From the NCBI GenBank assembly GCA_038373865.1, contig JAXGGA010001617.1:62001-126000 (forward strand): a DNA stretch of 64,000 nt, given 5' to 3'. Positions 12,101 through 26,100 of the stretch are shown here, piece after piece. The number at the start of each line of letters is the position of its first letter. Positions within the stretch are counted from its first letter, which is position 1. The position numbers and the translations under genes were made by a program. The notes beneath the pieces were generated by a model that was not told the origin of the DNA, made no database searches, and saw nothing but the letters and a program-made list of their open reading frames with translations. The DNA is from Uloborus plumipes. Its lineage: Eukaryota; Arthropoda; Arachnida; Araneae; Uloboridae.

Positions 12101-15100
12101 AAAAACTATACATACATGGAAAATATAATCACATATAAAAAAATTCTAACAAAAACATAGTTAAAAATTTAAAACAACAGTACCAAAAGAAAGAGAAAAT
12201 TTTTGCTTCTGACATAATGTGTTAGCAACAAATGCGGCTAAACTTTAAATTTACGCGATTGGAAATTGATGTCCTTGTTGACCGACGAAGGAAAACTGAA
12301 TGATTCAAAATGTTTATCTGTTGCCAATTTCTATTTGTGAACAATTAAAATGCGTGCATTTGATTTTAGTATAAGGGCGATTCTCTGTAAACTCGTCATT
12401 TTTCACAAGAAATCTGTCCGGGCATCTTTTTTTGAAATGTTAGTGTAATTATAATACTATTACTTAGAAAATGAATCTATTACTTTGGTTTGAAAGAGGG
12501 TCAATTGAAGCTTGTGTTTTTCTGATAAATTGTGATAGGGGGTAAGTACCCCGCCTGGTATAACTAGGCAGGGGACTGTGCCAGGTGACTGAGTTTTTTG
12601 CTCTTTGTTGCGTAACATCTGCAACACTATTGGAACATAATTAGTTACGAGACTACCTATAAATTTAGGCACAAATCGTGGACATAATAACTAATGTTTC
12701 ATGATTAAACTAATTGACATTAATAAAATCACTTCCCGGAGGACTGTTTTCGTAACGACCCTGATGCATACTTTCATCACAAATGTAGCTCTCAAACAAA
12801 ACAAAGTATCGTTTAAACACCGTTCTCAGTAATTTCAACAAATTCACACTGATTGCTTTAAACTTCATGTCAAAAAACATTTGCAAGAATAACAGATTTT
12901 TTTCTATTGGAGCTTTGAATTTGTCTCAGGGGATTGTTTGAAAAATCTCCGGACAGAATTTACATGACAATTTTAAGTTTTATAAATACGTAATTAGACC
13001 TTATATCATGAAAAAATTATAGCTGCATTATTCTATTTTTAGATATTAATTGCCAAATTTATGTAGTGGCGATAGGATTTTTGGAATATTACCTTGAAGT
13101 GTTAGACAATACGATTGGGACAGCTAGGGGACTGTTTTTAGCACTTAGATATTTTTTAGAAAAAAGAATTAAATTGTTATCGCTCCAAATACAATTGGGC
13201 CACAGAGTATTAATGCTTTACTTGTATTAAAAGCGATAATTACTTTATTACACTTTATTTTTTAAATACTCGGTCCGAACAGGAAATTACCAGTTTACAG
13301 AGAATCTCCCATAAAACTTTCCAAAGGCTTTTCAATGTTCCCTCTTTATTCTGCTTTTGCTGCTAGCAAATTTTAATAGTAAGAATTATCTTTCCTTTTC
13401 AGTGTTTACCATGTCATCTCGAAAGCAATTAAACATATTTAAATTTAAAATATTTTTTTTCTGACCAGTGAAGTTAGTTTTAATAATATGAGGTCGACAA
13501 AAAAGATTTTTTATTTATTTATTTTTTCTAACAAAAAATAATGTTTTGATAGTGGGTCGATTTTTCGTTAATAGTCAGCATGATAAGCTTTAAAATGAAG
13601 GGTAAATCTTGAAATTTGAGAAAGAAATAAGGAAGTTCTACAGTGGGTAACAGAAAAAATGGCAAGCGAAATAATTTATGAAATAAAAACTCGATGTATT
13701 TCAGAATTTATTGCGGTGTAACATTTGACACAATTCTTCTTTTAAACAGCATAAACGAGATAAATAATTCAAGAAAAGATTTATATGGGCGATTCTCTGT
13801 AAACTGGTAATTCGCTGTCCGGACCGAGTATTTTAAAAATAATAAAGTGTAATAAAGTAATTATCGCTCTTAATACAAGTAAAGCATTAATACTTTGTGG
13901 CCCAATTGTATTTGGAGTGATAACAATTTAATATTTTTTTCTAGAAATTATCTAAGCGCCAAAAACACAGTCCCCTGGTTGTCCCAATCCCATAGTCTAA
14001 CTGTTAAAGGTAGTATTTCAAAAAACCTATTAACACTACATAAATTTGGAAATAAATATCTAAAAATAGATTAATGAAGCTATACTTTTCTTATGAAATA
14101 AGGTATAATTACGTATTTCTAAAACTTAAAATTGTCATGTAAATTCTGTCCGGAGTTTTTTCAAACAGTCCCCTGCACCAAATTCAAAGCTGTAACACAA
14201 AAAATCTATAACTTTTGCAAATTTTTTTTAGTATGAAGTTTAAAGTAGTCAGTGTGAATTTGTCGAAATTGCCGAGAACGGTGTTGAAACGCTATTTTGC
14301 TTAGTTTGAGAGCCACGTTTGTGGTGAAAATATGCATCAGGGTCGTTGCGAAAACAGTCCTCTGGGAAGTGATTTTATTAATGTCAATTAATTTAATGGT
14401 AAAACATATTAGTTATTATGTCCACGATTTGTGCCTAAATTTATAGGTAGTCTCGTAACTAATTATGTTCCAATAGTTTTGCAGATATCACGCAACAAAG
14501 AGCAAAAACACGGTCACCTGGCACAGTCCCCTGCCTAGTTATACTAGGCGGGGGACTTACCCCCTATCATGATTTATCAGAAAAACACAAACTTCAATTG
14601 GCTCTCTTTCAAATCAAAGTAATAGATTCATTTTCTGAACAATAGTATTATAATTATACGAGCATTTCAAAAAACCGTGCCCGGACAGATTTCGTGTGAA
14701 AAATGACGAGTTTACAGAGAATCGCCCATATATCTTTTCTTCCCTTTATAGAGCTCTGTAGTTATTCACGGATTGCAAGTGAGTCCCGTTAACTCTATAG
14801 GTGATGTTTACGCTATTTTGGAAAGAGGGCGTAAGAAAAGACGTACAGCAACAACTTTATTGAATGAAATGTCTAGTAGAAGTCATACAGTTTTTACAGC
14901 CACAGTAGAGATGAAAAAAAAGTCCGAAACTGAGGAGGAATCGAAAATTGCTAAGCTGAATATGGTAAGTTTAGCAAACATTCTTTATTAAAGTAGCAGC
15001 TGTGTACGAAACTTCGTCTCTCAATATATGTTTGTATACGTGTTATCGTTAAACTATATCATGCAGTTATTTCATATGTCCGTTAAAGTGTGTAATATGT

Positions 15101-18100
15101 TAATAATTTGACATTTTAGCTAGTTGTTATATGAAATAACTAGGTATTCTACAAATTAACTAATGAGAGACAGTTAAAGTGTAAAATAATTTATCTAAAA
15201 TGAAATAACTAGGTATTTTCTATAAATAAACTGATGATAGACAATTGAAATGAAAAAGAAGCAATTTATGTATTTTGTGCAGCGTGTAAGTGGCATGAAT
15301 GGAAAGTATTCTCGTTTTTTGCTTTGGTATTTTTTGCCGTCGTTCAAAAATTATTTTTATTTGAATTCGAAACTATTTTTTTCCCGCTACGTTTCATATC
15401 GTTAAACAAAACGTAAATGTATCTTATACTAAAAAGCGAGATGTGATACAGATTATTTTACAGTTTAACGGGCTTCAGATCGTTATTCTATGAAATAACT
15501 AGTTAAACTATGAAATAAAAGAGTTTTACACTTTAACGGACACGATCAGTTATTTCATGGAATAACTAGGTATTCTATAAAACAACGGATTTTATACTTT
15601 AACGGTAACATATGCATTCATGAAAGCATAAAATAAGGACACAAAATCCGTCACAAGCGTAGATAAAGACTTTGTGTCCAGAATGGTATCTCTAGAACTT
15701 TTTAACATGCTTATAATATTCGTGAAAGATGTCGAGACCAAGGTCTAACAGCACACACTATTTTCTTGTAGTTAGTAACTTTGACCATTATATTGAAAAA
15801 TTGGCTAAAAATTAAAATGCGATATGCATCAGGGGTAAAATATTGTCTTTGCTCGCGGATATTCTGCCGTTGTTGCAACTATAATACACTTTTTCCTAAT
15901 GCGAAGCAGCAGTTTTCTTTTGACGCGTTTACAAAGGAAGTGTATCGAAACAAGCTAAAAGCCGAGAGTGGGGATTTTCAATGCACTCATTTACATTGCA
16001 ACCTGCAGTGGAGTTATTTCACTTTACAGCTGGTATGGGTCCCTGATATTCTATCTGTAACTATCCGCTCCCCCTCCCCCTTTACATAAATAATTTTTTC
16101 ATCGTTAGTTCGAAAATACTTGCAGTGAGCCAACTTTTTGATCAAAGCAAACGGGCTCTATATGAGTATTCATAAATACGTTAGGTTGATTGCTGAAAGT
16201 TTAAAAGAAGTTATGACGATTGATTTTAATATTTACAAATAGTATAAAGCAGTAAGTAACCGCCCCTAAGCCAGGGCTAAGGCAGAAACATGCAATACAC
16301 CGCCAACTCTGTTCCATCCAAGGATTGCAGTTTCGTGCTTGTTAGCACTTGTCAGCCTGGAATAGGAAGGAGCCGAGCTGGCGGCAGAAATCGTCTTACA
16401 GAAGCGGAAGAGAGCCCCCCCCCCCAAAAAAAAAAAAAAAAAAAACTGGTAGCTGTTGTGAAATTAGAACAAAGCGAGAGACCGCACATTTGGTACGATT
16501 CAACTCGTTTTTGAGTTGTTACCGTTGCTCAGTAATTGATCAGTACTGATCAATTACTGAGTAAGTAATATTTAAATATTATTTCTGGAAATATTAAAAT
16601 TTTACTGCATTAGATAAAAATTAAGTTAATGGCCTTCTCAAAGGTTACAGGAATTTTTTTGCATGACAAAATTATGCAAAAAAATGTGCCGAAATTATTG
16701 CACACAACTGTTTTGGGGGTAAAACATTCCCCTTTTATCTGCAGAGAATGTTTGAGCTTCCGACGGTAATCAGCAGTCACTAAGAGTAGTTGGACCAACC
16801 TCTATTTGGAAAAAAATATTTGTATAAAACAAGTTCGATTTGCAAAATAACAGTTTAAAGCAGCATCTACTGGGCTCGCCGGACTCGGTTTTAGCAATAA
16901 AATATAGTTATACGTAAATCTATTACACGAAATTATATTTTCATTTTGAAATAAATAAATAAATATTTGACCGTACGTTAATTTATTAAACATTTAGGTT
17001 GATTTAGCTGGGAGTGAAAATATTGGCCGATCTGGTGCAGTTGAGAAACGAGCTCGCGAAGCAGGTAAGAATGCACTTAGCATTTCTCATTTGTTTAGCG
17101 TAAAAAATTATTTTAATATTGCTCATAGGAATAATAATTAAAAAAATCATTAGTTTTATTTTTTCAGAAAATCAGTTATTTTGTTAAGTTACCTTTTCAC
17201 TTCTCGGCGTCAGAGTACTATATTTAAGATTTCCCCTGCCACTGTTCTTAGAAGGTACTTTTTTAGTTCTTGTAACCTTAGCCGTGACTAAATTTGAGCA
17301 TTCCAATTTTGATAAATCTTGACGACATTTAATTTGCTCTTCAGTGTGTTCGAGGATTTTAATATCAAAGCCAGCTTATTCGTGAAATTTTTAAAGTTTT
17401 AATTTATGAATTTGATATTTCTTAGTCCATACTATCACGCTACAAAGTGATTTAGAACGAATCCCTCTCTATAAGGTCAAAAACGCTGCTGAAAACTTAA
17501 TCCATGCTTCTACTAATGTGCTACGGAAAACTTACGGGTAACATCAACGTGATTAACTATATATTTTTTAATCAACTCACGTTATTGATTGAACTGCACA
17601 GGTTAGTACATGACATAAAACGGAGATATGTAAGTTTCATTGGCATCTGAACAGAAAAAAAAGAAAAGGGCGATTTACTTCAAAACCAACTAAAATTTAC
17701 TTTTCTGTGAATAATTACACAATCCTACTATTTTGAAAAATATACGAAAAAATTAAATCATACAGCAAAGCCTATTCAAACGAACAATTAATAAATAAGT
17801 GGGCAGAGCGCAAAATGTTTTTTCTATGTCCAATAAAACTCTTAAAAATTGAACTGAGCCGTTTTTGAGGAAATCTCCTGCTTTCTACTATAGAAGCTAA
17901 ATTATTTTATATTATTTCATATCATTATAATATCTAATTATGGAAACAATATTTTTTTCATTTGATGATATTATCCACATTTTTGTTATTGTTATTATTT
18001 TGTAAACCTTACCCTTAATTTTAGGTAGTATAAACCAAAGTTTGCTAGTTCTTAGTAGAGTTATCTCATCTCTGTGTGAAAACTCAAAACATATCCCTTA

Positions 18101-21100
18101 TAGGTAAGCATGTTAAGTTTAACTATTTCTGACATTACCAAATTGCTAAATAAAAGTGTATTTTAACATGTTTTAATACTTTAAGTAAATCTGCAGGGAA
18201 AACACGTTTTCTCTTGTAAGAGCTCATTTTGCACTATGAGCTGGGCTTTACTTATAGGGGTCTATAAAAATTATAAGCCATACACAAAATGGAAAAATGT
18301 GAGGGTCATCTAGAAAGACTAGAACGATTGCTTATTGTGCTCCGTGAGATCCCTAAAACTAGACCGCGAAGAGATATCGGGTGGACTGGAAGCAGAAACT
18401 GATCACTTCATTTTGAAATAGGTTGGATCTGCAAGAACGCATAAGCAGTGAAATCGCGAGTTCTCGCTAATCCAACCTATTACAAAATGAAGTGGTGCGT
18501 TTCCGCTTCCAGTCTACCCGCCATCTCTCTGCGGTCTAGCTTTACCACTACGATTGCGTTAGCGACCGGTAGTTTATTCCTTATTATCAGCGTGCGCCGA
18601 GTCTTACTGCTGTGTGGAAACGCTGACTGTTTTGCAGCGATTTGAAATGACGTCACTAATAGAAAATCAAATTAAATGAGAAATGCAAAGTTTCATTCGT
18701 TTTTCCGAAAGCTTAAAACATTAAAAGCCTATTGAAAAATGAAGAAAATAGGTAAAGAAAGCTTACGATGAAAGTGTAACTAACGACTCACGAGTGATGA
18801 AAATGTACATTATCTATACTAATAGTATAAAGCTGAAGAGTTTGTTTGTTTGAACACGCTAATCTCGGGAATTACTAGTTCTAATTGAAAAATTCTTAAG
18901 TGTTGAATAGTCCCTTTCATCAGGAAGGCTTTAGGCTATGTAACATTACGCTATATCAAGTAGTTATAAAAGTTTTTAAATAATAATAATGGTCGGTAAG
19001 CATGAGCGGAGAGATGGCGTTCATTAAAAGTAGTTTTGGAAATTGTGTACAGAGGGGCTGTAGCGAGCCGCCGTGGCGGCGAGTTTGTTCCCCTACCAAA
19101 AGCTGATGCGTCACTTGACATCGCTTTTATTTCAAGGGTAGCTCGTCCAACGCCGGGCCACGTAACTAGTGTTCTTTTAAGGGAGAACTAGCTTGTATGA
19201 TTAAGATTGGATTGAGAGCATATATCTTATTACTGAACTACAAATTAAAGAAGTTAACATAATTATGGTAAACCGATGTTTTCCTTTGTGCATGTTACGT
19301 GAATCTTAAAGATTTTTTTTAGTTAAAAAGTTTGTAAGCGATGAAGAACTCAAGCAAGTAGTGACAGCCGGGCTTAAATTTTTGGCGACAAATAAGTACA
19401 GTAACGGTATTCACAAATTGGTCTCATGTCACAGCAAATTTTAATGTCTTGACAGCTATAGTGATTACATAGAGAATTGGGGTAAGGTCCTGTAAGTTTA
19501 AAAATGAAGTTTGGCGCTGATATCTTTTATTTTGATTCACACATCTTAAATCGTTCTTTAATTTTGACCCTTGTATGTGGTTTGAACAATGTAGCTTTTA
19601 ACTTCAAAACAAACTTTTTTTTTCCAGCAATTTAGAATTTTGTTCAAGTTGTTTACACTATATGCAATCACATAGAACAAACTTAGCAACTTACTGCGCT
19701 TGCTTGTGTTGTTCCAGGGAACTCCTGCAGTTGCGTCTGGCCTACTATCCTAAAATTCCTAAATTATGAGCCCTAACATGGAGTTATTCCTGTTTCTCAA
19801 TTTTTGTAATATTGTAGTAGATTTTGAAGAAAGAAAGTTTTTTTACGAAACGTATCATAACTACTACAAGATTAATGCAGGTTGCTACCATAAGATAAAA
19901 ATAGCATTTTAATTTTTAACATTTAATATAAAAATCATTGAAAAAGTCCAGCTAATTTTACTGAAATTTGTCGAGTGTACAAGAAGTATGTTGAGCTACA
20001 TACACCCCACCTTAACACTTGCTTTATAAAACAGAAAAAAAAGCATCATCCTACCATTTACAGGTTTCGGCCTTAGATGTAATATTTACTAGATAAGAGT
20101 AGACCGGCAATCGTCTGAAAACCGCAGGCGAGCAAACAACTTTTACTTCAGAAAGAGAAGAGTTGGTGGTTGCATCCTCTTATTTCTGTACCTCAGAACC
20201 AGACTAACGTAAGTCCATTTTCGTCATTTTTCAGTAGAAGGGACAAACGATGTATTCGACAATCGTTTTTCCCCTCTTCCGAAAAATGACGAAAATGGAC
20301 TTACGTTAGTCTGGTTCTGAGGTACAGATTTTTGATTTTTGTCCACCTACTTCAAAATTCGAGCGGTCAATGGTGGCCTTCCGTTTCTGCTACGGAGTTG
20401 TGGATCTTACTGTATTTAGATCCATGGATTTACGTATCTTTGAGGTCTTAATTCTAACAGTTCGTTTTCGCTATCATACAAGGCTGTGCTGCCTCGTAAC
20501 TCTTTTCTCCGCTACAGCCGTGGGATGTCATGGATATTTCGTGATGTCACGAGTATCTCAGTTTCCAGATGAAAAAATCTAACTTTTTAGTAATAACAAG
20601 TTTTTAACAGTAGCGCGTTCGAGGACAAAATGGCCATCGGATTGCAAAATTCGATGATAGATGAGCAGTGTTGCACTATCCGATCTCTGACAGCGGAAGC
20701 TGTCTCTCTCTCTCTCTCTCTCTCTCAGTCAGGTGAAATAAACATTAGCTTCGATATGTAGTGTGAGAAACTAAAAAAAATCTACGCAGATTCACCAAGA
20801 AAAAAAATACCGGAACTGCTCACGAAAGGTGTTTTACTCCATGATAACGTGTCCACACATTTCCAGGGTTACCCACGTGGTACTGGCCGAGTTAAAGTGG
20901 GAAAAGCTTGACTATCCACTCTTTCGCCCGGACATGTCATCTTGCGATTTCCCTGTGGTTGGTCCTTTTAAAAGCATATGAAGCGGGAAGCACTTCATCT
21001 CGAACGACAAATTCCAGGTCACTGAAAGATTTGGCGACAGAAATGCTGGGAAGAAGGAATCCGTCGGTTAGTCAATCAGTGGGAGGGCCTGTGGTGAATA

Positions 21101-23106
21101 CTTTTAATATAGTCGTCACTTATACATAGTCTCGTTAAGTACCTTTTAATTTGAACAACCCTAATATATTTCTTATGTTATTCAGGTTGTTGCCTAAAAC
21201 TACTCGTCCAGACCTTTCTTTTATTTTTCATTAACCTATTTATTTTTTCAATGATCAGAAAAATTAACTGGGATGTAAATGCACTGGTCATGTTAGTTCA
21301 AATATTATGAAATTTATCTTTACATAAAGTTGATTTTCACCATACGATATGAAATTAAAAGTATTGGTCACATACATGATTTCTTCAGAATCTTACTTTA
21401 TTTCTTAAAAAATATTTTCCCTTTCAGGCAAAGCAAACTCACTCGTTTATTAAGAGATTCTCTTGGAGGGCAATCGAAGACTACATTTATAACAACAATA
21501 TCTCCATCAAGTCATCATGTCGGTGAAACGATAAATACTTTAAAATATGCGCTGAGAGCTAAAAGTGTTACGAACAAGCCCGTGGTTAATGAACACGTGT
21601 GTAGAACAGCTTTAGCAAAGGTAAACTACATATTTCTTATCGAGTATACATTTTACGAGTTTCAAAATTTTCACTGTTAAAGAATCCCTTTTAATTAAAA
21701 TTCGGCATTGATCGATACCGTTGAGCAATTGTAGTATTTCAGTGTTACGACATTAGAATAAGGGAATTAGCACTCGCTCTGACTCATGGTTTATTTACGC
21801 ACGATTAGTGGTTTTGTCAAAGCAACACATAGCTTTCTGACACAAAATTTTTAGAAAAGTCGAATATTAAATAGCAATAATTTTAGTTGAGCAACTTCAA
21901 ATCATTGTTTCCAGAGAAAAAGTTGAAAAAAGTGTGGGTAATGTCTAAATAACCAGTTATTTTGCCTAATCTCTCGTTTGACTCTTTATATTTTTCCTAA
22001 AATTTATACATGCAAGTGTATCAATCTTCTCCAGCAATGGGGAGGTGTGATACAATCGGAAAATTTTCGGAAAAATTAGACGTCTTTAGATTTATTTTTT
22101 TAACATTAGTATATTTTAAACATGTAAATAAAATATGAATTAATAAGAATTCTTAGCAAGGTTTTTCAAAAAAAAAAAAAAAAATTGCTAGCATAGATAT
22201 ATATGCATATCTGCCTCGCTACAAAATAAGCTCAGTCACCATAGGGAAAAAAAACTTATTCAATCAATATATTTTGAAGTAAATTAAAAATGCGCTCATA
22301 TTATTACTTGCATTCCCACAGGTGACATATTTCAGTTTGAACAGTTTCAATTCATATACGTATTATTCATTGTAAAAAAGGCCTTTTCCCCTTCTGAATG
22401 TCTCCTTTTTGAAGTGAAAGAAAAAAATAAGATAAAATATAGTATCGCACGCATTTGTTTGGAATAATGTATTGAATATTAATATTTTTTTTGTTTTAGG
22501 ATAGGCATTTCATTTATCAAGGAATGTATTTTCTAGCGCTTTCAGAACAATTCGTAAAATGGTTAAAACGTACGAACTAATGTTTTTTCTCCTTGAAGGA
22601 CTACGAGGAAGAAATACTCAAGCTAGAGAAGACTCTGATGAATTTACGCTCAGAAAATGGATATTATGTCCATGTTGAATACTGGAGGTAACGCCTGCTT
22701 TTCTTTTCCCTCTTTTTTTTTTCTAAGTGTATGAGAAGGAAAATAAAACTTCTAATGGTGTGTTTAAAAAGGAAAATTCAATGACCCAGCTCATTGCCTA
22801 GGGTAACATTTTTCGATAGCATCCGTTTACATTTTAACATGCAGTTGATCAACATCATGTCTGAAGTATCCTGCTTCGTACATGGCAGAGGAAGGTTCAA
22901 AATTCTATCTGCATTGATTCGCTTGTTTTCCCCCTTTTTAGGAGAATATTTCTTCCTGCTGTTTTTAAGTACCTGCTACGAGTCTGTTTTTCGGTCAATT
23001 AAACAGACTCTAGATGAATTAACCAATCGGTTGAATCAAAAATAGTTTTCAAGAATCAGTTCCTTAAGGGTTTGACTGAAGTAAAACTCTGTGCTTTAAC
23101 TCACAC

Positions 23107-23181
<75 letters not shown>

Positions 23182-26100
23182 CTATGTTCAATTCCACGGT
23201 AACAGTTAATTAACGAGTTAATTAACAGTTAGTTAACGAGAATAGTTGAGTTTCATATTCATATGAATTTCTCACATACTTACATTAAAATTGATAAAAC
23301 TTTCTTCATTTACTATTGGTTACCAGCCGTAAAGTTTGCGTAATATTCCGGGCTAACGGTAGTTAAGATTTGACGACTTTTCCTTTGTCCTTATAATTTT
23401 GACCACCAGTGTACTAGTACTTGCAACTGAACGAATTATCTGCAAATTGTTTTAGCTATGGCTCTCTGAAACGCTATTTTCTTTGTCAATAAACTAGAGT
23501 ATAATTTGATTTTATTAATGAGTGAAACTTCTTAGGGATTTGAACCACCAGAAATCGCTTTTTGAAACAGAAGTGCTCAAGAGATTGGCTGAAAGAGAAG
23601 CAATAATGAAAGAAACTGCTTCAGTAAGTAATTTTTTTTCAATGTCACATGTAATTACCCGGGACAGGATTAAATGTTTGGAGGTTCATAGGCTTAGGAA
23701 GTGGCAAAAACGTTTCCCCTAAAACCAGCATTTTATAAATACAAAATTCTGATAGCTAAATTATGTTAAGCACTTATTTAAATTTTTGTAATTGCTAATG
23801 TCCTATTATAATTTTTGTTGATGATCAGGTAAAAATCAGATAAAATTATCACATTTACTAAATAAATACATGTTGTTCTTCAGGCTGACTGTTCAAGAAT
23901 CTCGTAGGGTCAAAAAAAAGGGGGTGGAAATGGTGGTCCCTTAATTTTTATTTCAAATGCGCGTGTGTGTGTATTCATATATATCAGCGATGTCGCTGGG
24001 TGGGGGGGGGGGGGTATTTTTAACCAACCGAAATACTTTTTTTTTATAAGTTTAAGCAGTGATAGCTTGTTACAAAAATCATTAGTTTCAGGCTAAAAAA
24101 AACGAAAGCAAAACTCACGCATCCATTAAGAGCCGTTGGAAAATAGAATGGAATAAGCTTGACATAAAATAAGTCACATAATGCATTACACATGTTTTGG
24201 TACTAGGTTTTTTTGTACTTAATTCTTGTAATAATATACTGCTGGGGAATAAATTGAAAATGATATTTGCAGGATCATTTTATAACCTTTAATTCTTTTT
24301 AAACCAAGAATTAGAAACATATTTTAAAAACTAATACATTTTCGCTGAAAATTTTAACTTTAACTTAAATAATCCTCATTGTTGAGTATTTGCAGGAGAT
24401 TTAAATGCAACAACTTGTATTTGAAAATAATTCCTAACTTAATTTTTCAAAATTTTCAACTTGGATTTTTTTTTAAATTCTGAAGTAATTGAAAAAAGTA
24501 ATTTTTTTAGGAAAATTTTAAGTTCAAGCCCCTTGCGGATCACCTAAATATTTTTCAATTCGAACATTTTTTTTATTGTATATGAGGGTAGGTAAGGGCA
24601 ATTTTTTAGTCTACTTGACATTTCGAATTTCAGAAAAAAACTTTTTTCGGAAAACCCTAGTATGTATTGAGGGTAGCTAGCTATCCAGGCTGGGCTAAAT
24701 AAAATATGTTAGGTTTCTATATTATCACGGTTCTTAAACATTCTTTTTAGAAAAGAACTGAGACCTTTGTTCTCGATGTCCCACAAAATAGAGTTGGAAC
24801 AAAAATTTCTACTTCATTCATAGGTGGATATTGCGATTGCACAAGCTGAACAGGAAATTACTCTGGCAAAAAACAAGTTAGAAGAAAAAGAGAAAACGAA
24901 GAAGAAACTAATTCAGAATATCCAAGAAGAGAGGGACGCTTTGACTAGTTCTGAAAGAGTAAGTTATTAGCCATATTTCTTCCTTTAATGAATAATAATT
25001 TTGATACTTTTAAAACACTCAATGGATTTCAAATACTTCCTAGATTATAAAAAATATTGCCTTACTTCAATTACAGGGTTGCCACGCCACAGGAAAACCT
25101 GAAAAAACAGGGAAAATACAGGAAATTGAAAAATCAACAGAAAAACAGGGAAAATCCTGGGAATTTTGAAAATGTCTTCAAAAATCTGGAAAGTGCAGGG
25201 AATTTTTACTTTTTTTCAAAAGTTCAAGTTGTCAAAATGAATTCTAAAACGTATAAACTACCAATGAATAAATTTATGCGCAAATGAATAAAATAATAAC
25301 AATAAATAAAATGAAATAAATAGTAATTTTACTTCAGTTTTTTTTGCTAAGTTTATTTATAAGTAAATATTTAATTGTGTATAATAGAAGCAAAAAATAT
25401 TACTTAGTTTGAAATGCATCTTAAAGCTTATGCTAATTTAATTAGAGAGTATGAGATTAGTCATCAATCCATTCTATGATTTCAGTTTTAATGAATTCTG
25501 CTTTGCCTCCCTATGTTTTTATTTAGTTAGTTTTTTTTCTGTGCCAGGATATTAATCTTTATATAGAATATGTGTTCGCTCGTTGGTAATACTGCATATT
25601 CTTGCAGGGAAAACACAGGAAATTTTTCCCCCAGAGTTGAGTGGCAACCCTGAATTATTTATGGTGTTTTTATTAAAATGTGTAAAAATAAAGCGTTATA
25701 TATGTTCAAAACAATTTACCATATCTAAACTCTTATTAGCATAAGATGAAAAAACAATTTTAAATGTAGGGGAGACTGGGGACGGTTGTGACGCGGGGCG
25801 GTTGTGACAGTCGTCATATTAGCTAAACCATAATTAATACCTGGTTGAAGCAAAGAGAGAGAGTATCAGCATGTTTGTCTGAATGTGTGTCAAAGCATTG
25901 CGGTAGCCATCGAGCGACATTAACGCTAGCTGAGGGGTTGGTTACTTTTTAACAGTCAAAAGTAAGTTTTTTTGTTCGATTTCTTTGAGTAATTCCTGTT
26001 GAATGGGTACAGCTAGAGAAATGAAAGTTTTCTCCCCGTTAGTAGTGAACCTTAATAGTGAAATAGCAGTGATTACTTTTTATGCAGGCTATTTTGTATG

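Noticed and set aside
15781..16089. 102-codon open frame between exons 4 and 5
   Set aside because: Exon 4 joins exon 5 directly inside KLNM-VDLAGSE, so no coding exon fits here, and no other gene signature was seen.
25057..25287. Lys/Asn-rich open frame that could pass for a kinesin stalk exon
   Set aside because: It falls in the CAGGGTTGCC element and its repetitive acaggaaaat sequence. It lacks splice sites in phase with exons 10 and 11.
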